DNA from: Spizellomyces punctatus DAOM BR117
Taxonomy: Eukaryota; Chytridiomycota; Chytridiomycetes; Spizellomycetales; Spizellomycetaceae
Assembly: GCF_000182565.1 (NCBI RefSeq)
Contig: NW_015971541.1
Span: 939,039-1,003,038 of the forward strand
Reading direction: 5' to 3'
DNA length: 64,000 nt
Positions 1-11,356 of the stretch are shown in pieces (within the stretch, counting starts at the first letter, position 1; every line of letters starts with the position of its first letter). Position numbers and translations under genes: made by a program. The notes below the pieces were generated by a model, which searched no databases, was not told the DNA's origin, and saw only the letters and a program-made list of their open reading frames with translations.

Positions 1-2311
1 GTCACCTTGCTCGGTTGGATTCTTGTATGCAGTGAGGGTATTGCAGAAAGTGTTCGTGAATCAATGCTTGAATCGATATGCTGTGTATCTACATGATTTA
101 CAGATTCGTTTGTCAACGTAAGATGCCGATGTGTGTTTAGGAGCGTTTCGGAAAAAAGACTACCGTTTTGGTGTAGTAGGTTGGTTGAGGGGAGTTGGAC
201 GGGACGTCTATCCGAGTGTTTACTGCATTTCTGTTCGGATACCGTACAATGCGTCACTGGACCTGTACTCTGCACACTATCGTAACGTCCATCCCCGTCC
301 TTGTGTATACGCATTGGGTAATGTGATGGGTCCGTTTTCACGGTATGTGAATCCACAGGCCGTGCACACTCTTCTGGAGACCTACTCGACCGTTTCTGAT
401 CTTTTGTTCCATATGATCCATAAAACGATCTCGAAGCAATTTCGGCTGGTCGTGGAGGTTTCCCTTTTTCATCCTTGATGATTTTGCCGCATACCCGTCT
501 CCATTGCTCATCCATATCATTTAACGCATCCTCCAGCTTTTGTGATTTCAGTGGACCGTCTCCATCGTTCCGGTCATCATACCAATCTACTAAATCTACT
601 TCTCGCGATTCGGCTGTGTACCCCTCAGCCCATAACCGATCCTTTTCGTTATTGTATTCCGTCATTTTTTCCCACGTGTCCTAGTTGAACCGTCAACAAA
701 GAAATCCCCTCTTTAGAGTTTTACAATTAAATAACTGTTACCTGTTGATCAACAACTTGAAGCTCTTGAACAAGTTTATCCACTGAAAATCCGTACCCAT
801 CCCTCGCCTACTCAACCTCATTGTTTCAACTCATGTTGATTTCAAACAATAGAAACGGGACTTACGGCACTCGCGACGATATGAGAAACATTCCACCTCG
901 TCCGTCGTATCAACCGGAACCGCATCATGGATTCCACCATTACATGTAAAATGTAAATCAATACGGATTTAGGAGGGATATCGCGGTTTGATATAAACTC
1001 ATCTATCAAGGATACGTTAGTGTTTCTAGAGTACATGAAAAACAGCGAAAAAAGGAACGCACCAGCACATTGTCGTGCATCAAACCATGTCTTATCCACT
1101 CCACTGTGTACAGTTGCATCACTATCCGGCATCGTACCATCCAACCCAACAAGTTTTGCATCCAACATTTCCCCACATACTGCCCTTGACTCCAATTTAA
1201 CTCCCATGTTCGATTCCGCACAACACTCCATTTTAATTTCCTCTGGTGAATATTCCCGGTTTGGTTCACATCCATCATGTGTGACAGAAATTGCCTTGTA
1301 CACATCCTCAGCGGTCTTTACAGCCGGATTCGTCATATCGATCGCAAGTACACAATCTAAACGAGAATACCGTCGTTTATTCAACACTGCGTTTCGTACA
1401 ATCTCACTCTTTTCGTCATCTCGCATCGTTTCATTATGACATTGATCATCATGTGGGTCATGTAACATTGCTAGTACGTCTTCCTCTGATACGTCGTCAT
1501 CGGTGTAGAGTTCTGGTTCGTTGTGAGGGGGCGGCATCCAATCCGGGATCCAAAAGGGGTCAAAATCGGAGAAACGTTCCGCGTTGGAGAGGATATCGGG
1601 TGTGTGTTGAGTATTGTTGGTGGGTTTGTTGGGTTGGTTGCGTGGTGGAGTGTTGGTGTTTACGTCGCGGTATTCATGGTCTGAATGGGGTATCAAAGGT
1701 TTCTTGATACATGGTGGTGGCATATCTTGTAGTATGGAATGGGTATCGTCCGTTTTGTTGTCCAATTTGGGCTTTTTACGCTTTTTCCTGGCCTCGCGAG
1801 ATTCTTTTCTTTTTCGCTTCTTTCCACATTTTGTACCCGCATTGTGCGTATTTCTTTGAACAACTTGACAACCCTTTACCGACTTTGCATGAGCCTTCTG
1901 TGAGGTTCTTTGTTTACCACGACCTTTCGCGGATATTGGCTGTTTCTTCTTCGCTATGTTTGAGTCAGAGGGATTCGGGGATCGTTTCTCACGTATCGTC
2001 CCACCCATTTGCTCATCAAACATACTCTGATCCCTCGATACACTCTGCGTCCCATCCGTTACCTTTTCACACAAACGGCTCACATACACACGTCTCCGTC
2101 CACTAAGATCAGTCAATCCCTTCCATTCTGGTCGTTTTTGGTGTCGTGCGGGAGGATACTTGACGTGTGCTGCCGATATGACGATAGGCGGGAGTTTGGG
2201 TTCTTTATTGATGGGTAACTTGAGTCTTGGATGCTTGCTTTGTAGTGCGGACCGTTGTTTATACATTTCTTGACGCCATGGCCGATCTAGTGGGTTGGGT
2301 GATGAGAGCAT
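1..2311 (-). CDS. Unrecognised basic protein, two exons, 3' end outside window
   Basis: I do not recognise this family. Exon 1 (2311..866) codes for about 480 residues starting at the first ATG (MLSSPNPLDRPWRQEM). Its first half is rich in Lys/Arg with KKRKKPK-type stretches that could be nuclear localisation signals; its second half is acidic. Exon 1 meets a strong donor (GCC|gtaagt), and a phase-0 acceptor (ctag|GAC) opens exon 2 at 680, which stays open in the same frame to base 1, more than 220 codons. Without the splice, exon 1 would stop at 842, inside the intron (865..681). The frame also extends upstream of 2311 without an ATG. A neighbouring frame at 2484..2287 reads like protein (REELKESIYEALLLVL), so a further 5' exon is possible. 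The next gene, at 2775, points the other way, so the two may share a promoter region. Confidence 0.55.
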
Positions 2312-2774
2312 GACTTTTGCTCGCAAACCTTTGCGACGTATTGACAAGTTCTCGGGGAATGGATATAGGATGTAGGAATATCACACAAAACGAGTAAAAG
2401 TGCTTCGTAAATCGATTCTTTCAACTCTTCACGGTTCGGTATCCGAGTGAACCTTGTCCGTAACAATGTATTCAAAGAAAACAAGATACATGAACCCTCG
2501 ACTAATTAGTACCATTCCTCGTTTATGCAACAGTCATGTTTTTGTTCGGTGGGAGGTACACAAATCTTTAGGGTTCAAGGCTTGACCGACATGCACTCAA
2601 AGCGTGTGCAATGCAAAGTGGGGGTTGGACAAGAGCAAGATCGGACAACCTGGACCATATTACGTAAGTGCACGATCGTCCTCTCAAGCCCTGAACCGAA
2701 AAGACAATGTACAAGAAGAATCAAGGTTGCCATTCCTATCAAAAGCGTCCTGCTTTACGCATAAAACAACAACA

Positions 2775-3790
2775 ATGCACCTCGCTATAAAAACCTTTAC
2801 AAACTTTCTCACATGTTCAAATGCCCATTTCAAAGGCCACATCCTAGATCCCCGTCTCATGGGCCGAACCTCTACCCGCCACTGGTGGAACCGGGAACTC
2901 ACACCCGAACGCCAAACAGCCCTGCACATCATGCGCATCGTCATGACCACGCAATACAAGTATCGATATGTTTATGCTGGGATTTTGCGTGTGTGTTTTC
3001 GGAATCCTGTTATGAGGCGATTGGGTATCCATTCGTATGTTGCAGTATACCTTTGTGTGATGTGCTAATCATCTTTTTCTAGCTCCGTTATTTTATTTGG
3101 GAGGGGATGCAGCTGTGATATGTCAGCATCTATCCTATTTGACAGACCAAGGCGAAAAGGTTGTACTTGTGCAAAAACTCTACACCCCCAATGCTTCATT
3201 GATCCAAAATCCATAGCTCAACACGGGGGCGTACAGATCATGCCTTCAGCTTCAAGATTTTTGTGATACCATCATGGATCTATTTGAGCATCTCGTCCCG
3301 CTTGCAGAGCAGGCGACACATGGCGTCCCCTCTCGCATGGAATGTTATCAAGCGTTACGGAAATGCCGGCATATTGGCCCCATGATCGCCATGTTGGCTT
3401 CAGGTGAGTTGAGCTATGAACACACTGAGCTGTTGATGAGCATTGAAACAGCCAGATAGGCGATATGGTATTCTATGGGCTTGTGGATTCAAGCAACATT
3501 TCTCTACCACTATCCAAAGGGTTGGGGATGGGTGCGAAAAAAGGCCTTGAAAGGCTCGGAGTCCCTATGAACCAGTTGGTCAAATTTCATAAACTGGTCC
3601 TCCAAGCCATGCTGGAAGTGGGTAGGTGGTTCGCTCTCCCATCCGTTCGCTGCTGGAACGCATAACCTTTCTGCAAACAGGTCTCAAAAAGGATGCAATG
3701 GCCTTGAATAGCATCGTCTTTGAGCATAGCCTTTGCAAGTACTATCGGTACTGCAAACTACCCGTTCGAAAATCAAAGATTCCTCAGTGA
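2775..3790 (+). CDS. Unrecognised five-exon gene
   Basis: Family not recognised. Five pieces join in frame: 2775..2988, 3083..3159, 3217..3403, 3460..3621 and 3681..3790, about 249 residues. Donors are gtgtgt, gttgta, gtgagt and gtaggt; acceptors are ctag, atag, atag and acag. Joining them removes in-frame stops that break every single frame here. The product is mixed and soluble-looking: a hydrophobic patch (YLGGDAAVICQHLSYL), a helical stretch around DLFEHLVPLAEQ, and a basic Tyr/Lys-rich end (YYRYCKLPVRKSKIPQ). The last four exons fit well. The first exon and its donor are weak; an alternative donor at 2960 would give a different frame. The gene ends about 740 bases before the sirtuin gene on the same strand. 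Confidence 0.48.
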
Positions 3791-4526
3791 ACCCAAAAAC
3801 TGTAAAGTATGACCATTAGTGTAGATCAAGCCAAGTCTATTAAAGACGACCAGTATCCACTACAGTGTACATCAACGAAATATCTAGTAGCTCGGTCCGA
3901 GCCAAAAATCCCATGGTGACGAGTACATGCTTAAAGGTTGAGCTTGGTGCGGCGCCAGTGACGACGCTTGGCATTGTATCTATGCAATACTCGATCAGCA
4001 CCCAAAAACAGTAACGAACCAAAAAGAGTACTATCTAGGTCATACCTGATCTTGTTGTCAGTCCTCAATCGGATCCAGTTGGGAATGGGGCGGTTTTGCT
4101 TTTGCTTCTTGCCCAGGATGCGCTTAACGCGGAAAGTCTTGTTGGAAGGCTAACGAGTAATGACGTTAGCGCATGAAATTGATGCTAGAGCGGTCCTAGT
4201 CCACATGGTTCGTCCATGGTCCTCTGTGCCACTACGCTAATCCAGACATGTATCTTGTCAACTTGCAAAAACCTTGGTTCCATTCTCCTCCATCCGCTCC
4301 CACCATGCAAGGCAAGTTCCTCTTCCACCGAAATCCAAAACGTCCTTTTGTCTTCAGTTTTACAGTCAGGCCCCAAAACCTACCATTTTTCAACTGCTTC
4401 TCTCTTAATTTCGCAACCGACGTAAAACAAGTCGATGTAGCGATTTGATAATGATCAAAAGAACCGAGAAAAAAAGAGGACTCGCACCTGCCTTGCAACA
4501 CGACCGTTAGCGCAGAAAAGTGCCAC
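3791..4526. other. Spacer without a clear gene
   Basis: Small overlapping frames occur on both strands, but none joins into a longer reading frame by plausible splicing. The stretch may hold the promoter of the sirtuin gene and perhaps an unrecognised first exon of it, since the first sirtuin exon I can support has no ATG near its 5' end. Confidence 0.4.
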
Positions 4527-7500
4527 GTGATATGTTTCCCGATTCGGTCTCATTGCACATCACGTGCCCAAGCTTCAACACAGTCCGATCATTTTGGTTC
4601 CCAAGCTAGCGGGGTTTTTGGGATTTTTGTAGATCACGAACGTTTGGGTGCTTTGTTACATGGTTCAGAACGCAGCAGTGTACAGATACTGAATGATTCA
4701 TTGCGTATGGGAACCATGTTGCGGCCATTACTTGTTATAAAAGTCGTGCATGCCCCTACCGATCGCGCAAAAGCTTTCCACCTTGCGACGCTAACCGTGT
4801 TGAAGGAGCCCCACTTTACGAGGGAGCATGTGACGATTAAGGATTGGTTTCGTCTCGTGGGAGATGTGTTTGATTGGGAGATGATTCAGTAAGTGTTAAG
4901 CATTTATGGTTATAGTTTAGTTTGAGGCGTGCAGCCATGCAAGATCACTACAGTGATCTTGCGCATGGTCGGCAAGGCCACGCTTTTATATCGGGGTTTC
5001 CTGTGAAAAGAGATCTCAGCTCATTGTTGAGGAACATTTGATTGACGTATTACTTTTTACAGGCACGGAAAACTCCCGTATCGGCTGCACCTCGAACACT
5101 CTGCCAAGCGAAGCTCGACACCCGTAAACCCGGAAGGCACCAACGACATGACCCCACAGCACGGATATTTGGATTTAATTGTTCGTCTAAAAAAAACAGT
5201 TGTAGAGCGCCCGGAACGTCCCCCTTGCAGTGGGGATTGGTACGAATGGATATGGGGATGTCTTGCTTTGGAGCGACTGAAGCCATTGCTGGTGGATACT
5301 GGTGACAAGAAAGTTCCGCCCAAGTCCGCTGCAAAGACCAAGCGCGGCCAGCGTGGACCAAAAGACATTATGGAACGCCGTGCCCAATCGCTTCAACCTC
5401 CCAAGGTAGGGTGCCACCAAATCGATTATTCTTTCATGCGATCTCATGGTAGGCACTTGCTCATATTTCCCATGATATACACAAGGCGGAGACGAGTACC
5501 GCCACAAAGCGTCGACGATGTAGCTCGGCTCCTGAAGCCCGATCTGCCAAAAAGATTGCCATAAACGTTCAGCAATCGTCCCTACGCGACGAGGTGGTAA
5601 TCAACGACTTGACATACACTCCCGGGTTATCATCAACTCACAATGTATTGCAGATGACGCCGTCGTTACGCGAAAGCCAATCACCACCTACTCCAAAGCA
5701 TAAAGTGGTTGATAGGTCCTCACGGGACTCTGGTCAATGCAAGCAGACCGTGTCAGTACCAGCTCAGGAATGGGGAGGGGGCGGTGGATCCTTATGTGAC
5801 TCCCATCGGTGGACACAGACGATATCAACAATAGATCCTGACCTTGCAGTAAACGACCGCTGTGTAAAGGTATGATACCAATCTGTAATGGATCACTGCA
5901 ATCCTTGATTGACCGTATCGTTGTTGCCAACGGACAGGTTATGTTGGCGAACAGTACCTATTGGTCTTGGTTGGATTCCCAATTGTGCGTGATTTGGTTA
6001 TTGTTACAGGTAAGAGATGAGTTACCATTGACTTTCCTCCCGTCCCTCTGACCCACTTTACACGGTTTTCCAGGACCCGGACGGAGAGCAGGTGCTTTTC
6101 CGCGCCTACCAGGATGGTTCTAACAGGATTGCTTCCCTACAACAGACCAATTACACCCTTGTGGAGGATCTTAATGGAAGACTAGGGTGGCTGTCTGAGG
6201 TAGGTCTTTGTGCATATATATATATATATTATAATGTTTGAGAACATCTTGTTCTCAAACAATATACTTATGGTGCGGGTAGGATGACCGGGATGTAGGG
6301 GGCCAGAGATTTGTTTCCTTTGCCAACAAGGATCTTTGCAATCAAGTGGTATGTCCCTCTCGGTTGTTGCTCATTGACCATTAGCCGATTTATGCCCACC
6401 ATCACTCCCAGATAGACGACACAACCGATGAAGATTTTGAGTACGGCAAAGTTCATGGCGCAGATACCCACTCTACCCTCCTCTGGGATTTACCATCACC
6501 ACCCAACCTTCCGCCCCAAGCAAGGATCCCCCGCGAACTTCTCATCCCGAGCTCTTCCTCATGGGACATTCCGCAAGGACAGCGTGTGATGTTGGAAAGG
6601 GCTATAAAAGACAGCATTACAGCACTTTACAGGATAGGATGCTGTCCAATGCCTGGAGAACCGATGGACTGGAACAATTTGGATGAAGAAGGGTTCTACA
6701 CCGTAAGTCCATTTTGTTCTTTTTGTCAATAACCCACAACTCTCGAACAAATGCACGTACTTGCACCCCAGAGCTCCGTTGTGGAAAATCATCCGCTATG
6801 GATTACACCTCGTCGTGATTCGGAGAGCGCTGGATTGGACTTGGAACGATGGTATAAGCGGTACATGGAAAGTACACCACCTGCTTACCTGAAACCCCGT
6901 GAGGACCAATTTGATTCGGAATCCAGTGAATGCTCGGTAGTAGCAGGGGACGGAGAGGCGGGATCTGACTCGGATGAGTACCAGGTCATGACGTACAGCT
7001 CAATGTCGGATACAAATGACGATACCGGCGCTACCGAGGCATCCATCCCGGACGACTCCTCAACGACCACAAGGAGAGCCATGGATGTCACGAGAGCCAC
7101 ATCCAGTCCGCTTGCAACAACCTCATCATCCCCAATGTTACTGGCTCACACATCTCCACCCGCTGGCATCGCGCCCCAGTTCACCTGCCACGACGCAAAC
7201 ATCGGATACGATATATTGACGGTACTGCCTGGTATAAAGAAGCATGAAACGGAGCAGTCGGATGCATCCGACGAAGAGACACTTGTAGAGAGTACGCCAG
7301 AGACGGATGCATCTTTTTTGCTTGATAATCCCGAGGTTTGTACATCTCTCCGTGAGGGCGAGATCTGATACTGATTTGCTGCATTCGCTTGTGGGGAGTA
7401 GTATGCACGGGCACGAGAAGCTAGTAACCGAGAAGCTAGTTCCCGAGACGTTAGTGCCCGAGAGAAGGATACGTCCCTTTTGCTCGGCAATCACGAGGTT

Positions 7501-9493
7501 TGTGCATCTCTCGTAGAGAATGACGTTTGATACTGACTGTTCTCGTTATTGGGGATTAATATACAGACGCAACGGCACCATCCTGCTCATTCAAACCCGA
7601 AAGATGATTGCCCTCCTCCTATATCTCTCAACAAGAAAAAGGAGACAGATATATCAGCTTGTAGAGCACCCAAGGTACACAAGCAACTTGCTAGTGATAA
7701 AGGTTCGGGCGACAGCACTCCGCAACGACGACGAACCAGGGTGCGTTTTCTGTGCTTTGATCAGATGTACCGTCATGTTGGTAGTCCTTAACTTCGGGTG
7801 TGGTGTTGATCAGGATCTGTTGTATGTGAGTCTTGGGGACAGCCCCAAGGACAAGGTGGCTACCGAATCAAAATCTAGCCCAAAGGCCCGGCGGCCGGCC
7901 TGTCTAGCGCCAACTCACAAAGGAACTGGATGCATTACGGTATGGATTCTCTCTTTTCACCCCTGTAAGCCATCATATATACTTATCAATGATATGTACG
8001 CAGTTTGATGCAAGTTCTCCAGACGTTAACCGACACCTGGCTACCATTGCTAAAAGCATTTGGAACGCCAGAAACATGTTGGTTGGAATCGGAGCTGGAG
8101 TGTCAACCTCTGCCGGCATATCGGTAACTTTTCATCTCTCTGCATGCCATGGTTGTTTATACCTGTAGTAGCACAGCTCACGCGTGTTATCCACAGGACT
8201 ATCGCTCGTCGAATGGGCTGTTTGCGGGCGTCACTGGACGGGCTGTCAAGCAAGGTTTTGATGCCCACTCTTTCAGAGATAGTCCCGAGCAAAACGCTCG
8301 AGCATTTTATCAGATTGCACATCACCATGCACGGGCATGTCTGGCACCGTCATGCAGACCCACACCCTTTCATCAGGTTCTGGGGAAATGGTGTCATGCA
8401 GGGCATATCCGTAGAGTTTACTCACAAAATATTGGTACGTGTTTTTTTTTGAACATGCGGTGGGACGAGCATGACAAACTAGTGTCATCCTTTTTTTACA
8501 AAAAAGATGTTCTCGATGAAGCCGTGGAAGGCATCAACAAAAAGCTGGTGAAAATGCATGGTGATTTGCGTGAGTTTCCCCATCCTTTTGGGTTCCCTTC
8601 TGGGTTCCAAGGGAACACGAATGCTTAGTCGCAAATGACATGGAATGACTCGTTGTGAATCACGCACAGATCGCCTTCGATGTCCACTTTGTGAAACACA
8701 GTACGCACTGCCAACGCCGTTTGACGAGTTTTGGAGCCAAGATTTTGATTTCGATGCTCTGCCTACGTGTGTGATGAAATTGGCCCTTTTTTTTCCTTGA
8801 ATTATTCGTAATAATTGTATGTTATCTTTTATTTTTTTCCAGCTGTCCTAAATGTGGACAATGTGAGAAAAATCGGAAGAAGGCGGGTAAGCGGACGTCC
8901 GGACGGGTGCCTGCCGTTTTACCCGCGGTCGTAAGATATGGGGAAGCTGTCTGGAACGGTGCGTACCAATTTTTTTTTTTTTGTGACGGCTATTTTCCGG
9001 CGATTGTCAGTTGCACGTGTGGCTCCTAGTGACACAAACCACTTTAGGCGCGGAGATTGCAACCAATATGCAGGGTGACCTTTTACACATTGATGGTCTC
9101 CTGATTGCAGGGACACGCATGGCCATACCGGGTTTCAGGGATTTTGCCAAAGCCGCTTCGGCTGTTCTCCGGAGAGAACGAGCACGATCCACCCACTTGG
9201 ATGGCCTGGGCGCGTTTCTCGCCATCTATGTCAACCGGGAGCCCTGTCAGACCAATATGGAAAAGTATTTTGATTTCCAATTTGTGGGGGACGCTGATGA
9301 ATTTGCGCTTCGAGTTCAAGATTTCCTCCTAACGTTCCAATGCGAGGACTGGGCAAGTGAAATGGAAAGACGTGCATTGGATGATAACATCAAAGACTTT
9401 GAACAGTGGGGATGGAAATGGGTTGTACGCAATGGAGTCGTGAAACGAGAGTGGAGGCTGAGGAAAATACGAAAAAAGGAAATCTTCCAGTGA
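4527..9493 (+). CDS. Sirtuin (Hst3/Hst4-like) with a very long N-terminal extension, 17 exons
   Basis: NAD-dependent protein deacylase of the SIR2 family. Exons: 4527..4888, 5063..5405, 5486..5869, 5938..6009, 6074..6199, 6283..6348, 6412..6702, 6772..7335, 7402..7497, 7567..7740, 7814..7939, 8004..8123, 8197..8434, 8507..8569, 8670..8766, 8843..8958, 9048..9493. They sum to 3684 nt and keep one frame through all 16 GT-AG introns (1227 residues). The last ~360 residues are the sirtuin: GIGAGVSTSAGIS and DYRSSNGLF for NAD binding, SQNID, catalytic His in KMHGDLHRLRC, zinc cysteines CPLC and CPKC, then IAGTRMAIPGFRDF and IYVNREP. The zinc-site and C-terminal motifs resemble fungal Hst3/Hst4, which remove acetyl from histone H3 Lys56; that substrate is inference. 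The ~860 residues before it match nothing I know and are acidic and Ser/Thr-rich around 6772..7335. Start uncertain: 4527 is GTG, and the first in-frame ATG lies about 60 codons later, so an upstream exon may be missing. Confidence 0.8.
4935..4968. repeat. Hairpin in sirtuin intron 1
   Basis: Eleven-base arms GCAAGATCACT and AGTGATCTTGC surround a 2-base loop. The pairing continues outward through CCATGC/GCATGG past a 2-base insertion. Intron 1 (4889..5062) is, at 174 nt, the longest in this gene, and folding would shorten the distance between its splice sites. Confidence 0.7.
6235..6261. repeat. Perfect 12-bp hairpin in sirtuin intron 5
   Basis: TGTTTGAGAACA and TGTTCTCAAACA are exact reverse complements separated by TCT. 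The hairpin lies inside the 83-nt intron 6200..6282, just after an alternating TA run at about 6214..6230. Confidence 0.8.
7300..7580 (+). repeat. Tandemly duplicated exon-intron module in the sirtuin gene
   Basis: The 3' ends of exons 8 and 9 and the introns that follow them (7336..7401 and 7498..7566) are related copies. Both exons end in a Leu-rich piece (DASFLLDNPE and DTSLLLGNHE). Both introns begin gtttgt, then catctctc, share a gatactga stretch and a ggggat/ag stretch near the acceptor. The acceptor position has shifted between the copies: the second uses an AG in TATACAG that the first lacks. Exon 9 also holds three diverged 15-base units coding for REASN, REASS and RDVSA. Confidence 0.65.
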
Positions 9494-10306
9494 GAGACGC
9501 TGAACGGACCGGGAACTCCTGTGATTGTGGTCATTCATCGTATTGTCCCATTGGTGCAACGAAGAGAAGCCCGTTACAAATTTGTTTTTTTGGGAGGCCT
9601 TTGTTCATTAAAGACTGGCTGATTTCCGGCGATTTTGTTGTAGACTTTTGAATCACAAGGAGTTTCCAATCCGCATTCAGGGCAGATCGTGGAAACGTCC
9701 TGCGATACGCGGCCCCAAAAACAAAAAGAAGAACCACTCGAATTTCACATCCAGCCAGTTAAACCTTGCCCCATTTTTGGCGTATTGAAAAAACGTTTTG
9801 CTTCGCGCGCCCTATTTCCCCATTTTCTTTTCTTCCCCTAGGGCGTTCTTCACCATTGATGGGCAACGGTGTGGGAGCGATGGTTAAGGGGTCCCTAGGT
9901 CGCCTGGTCATACGAGGAGCCTCCCCAATTACTTTTTTGGCTATTGCAGATATGATACGGATGAATGACGAGAAGGGGGGGGGGGCATTACATATGACCG
10001 GGTCATTGACATGGCATGATCTATCAAGTGCGTATGTGTGTTGCATTTCCCTGATGTGTGTGATTCGTGTATTTCGACGTGATTCGTGTATTTCGACGAA
10101 CTTGCTTCATCTTGGTCTTGCTGGTTTCGTGTGGATGTTCTTTCTTTCGTTGAACAATACTAACTGGACACGGGGAAAAATACGAAAAAAAACTCTTTTG
10201 TGTGATTGCCACTAGGCCCATCTTGCTCTCCTTGTCCTTTGTTATCGACTATTTTGGCTATTTTCCTGCCATTTGCATATGATTTGCTTTCTTCCCTTTT
10301 TCCCCT
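9494..10306. other. Spacer downstream of the sirtuin gene
   Basis: Open frames of 95-150 codons occur on both strands around 9759..10215, but they overlap in antisense, have no recognisable motif and no convincing splice partners. A G homopolymer lies at about 9976 and a duplicated 19-base stretch (around gtgtatttcgacg) at 10064..10100. Confidence 0.4.
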
Positions 10307-10314
10307 TATAAAAG
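10307..10314 (+). promoter_or_regulatory. TATA-box-like element
   Basis: TATAAAAG after a pyrimidine-rich stretch. No reading frame starts shortly downstream on this strand. It could drive a long 5' leader of the Zn2Cys6 gene, about 1 kb away, or a non-coding transcript. Confidence 0.3.
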
Positions 10315-10348
10315 TTGGACATTGAATAGAAAACAAATCTTTTGGTTG

Positions 10349-10633
10349 TCATGCGGTTTTAAACGAGTTTTGGTTCAAAGTTTTTAGGTGTGGAACCAAG
10401 TAACCAGTTTCATTTTTCACGCTCTTTGTGCCCTTGTTTTGTCGCCCTATGGGTTGGTAAATGACTTGGTAAACCGACGGATTGGCTAGCATTTTGACAG
10501 CATTTGCTGAGTGAGCCAAGGATTCGTCGCATTCTTTCTGATCCAGGTACGAAATGAACTCATTTGAACAAAACGTTTGCAAGGATTGCAGGCAAGCATC
10601 ACCCAGCGTTGCCCCCACCGCAGCTCAAAAGAC
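10349..10633 (-). CDS. Possible terminal exon of an unrecognised gene
   Basis: An open frame of about 95 codons with no ATG at its head, reading like protein at its start (GDACLQSLQTFCSNEF, then DQKECDESLAHSANAVKMLA) with three Cys. It could be a last exon behind an acceptor near 10636, but no upstream exon was identified. Function unknown. Confidence 0.25.
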
Positions 10634-11356
10634 AAATCCCCTCCTCCCAAATTTGGGCAAGTTTAAAAGAAAACTCCTCCAAAAACACATTTGTAAAAGA
10701 AAAAAAAAAGTAGCCCATTCAGGCCATCAGATAGTGAACAAGCATATATATCAGATACGTGAACACAGCCGGACAAATTGACTCACCGAACTAGTACTGT
10801 CTGCTTCTCCTTCCCTTCTCCTCTCGCTCTCCGTGCACGTACGTATCGCGGGTACACTCGCGCTCAAAACCACATCCTCGATTATTTACCTCTAATTGTT
10901 TGATGGGTTCAGTATTTATTTTACTTTTTTTTGTTTTGGAGGGCGCCAGGATTTCCGAAGATCTAAACTTGCTTCGTAGGCAGGTTTACTGTTGTTAAGA
11001 CGTCTTTTCGTATTTGAGTCGATTTGTTGAGGTGTCAATTTTGGTTCGGATCCGGACAGACGACGGAGATTGTCGTTTCCGCAGTGTTTTCTCTTCTCTT
11101 CTTTCTCTCTCCCACCCTTGATCTCTCTTCCCCCGGGCCTCTGCTGAGGTTATCGATAGACTTTCCTATTAATTGGTGGTTGTGGTTGCGTGCATAGCTG
11201 GGAGTTCACAGAGCAAGAACGTTCGTGTCAGAACCAGTCTCCCCCCGTACATTGTGCACCGCTTGACCCAGGACTAAAGAGATAGCAGGGGTACACAAAA
11301 GAACAATTGTTGGGTTTGGTTGGGTTAAAGTTGTTACCTCCAGTCGTACGTGCTCC

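Noticed and set aside
2525-2774. Upstream extension of the gene at 2775
   Set aside because: The frame continues upstream without a stop for a while, but composition looks non-coding and the ATG at 2775 is preceded by a purine-rich leader (aacaaca); left as promoter and leader.
9759-10215. Membrane or secreted protein gene
   Set aside because: Antisense frames of similar length, no signal peptide, no conserved motif, no splice partner.
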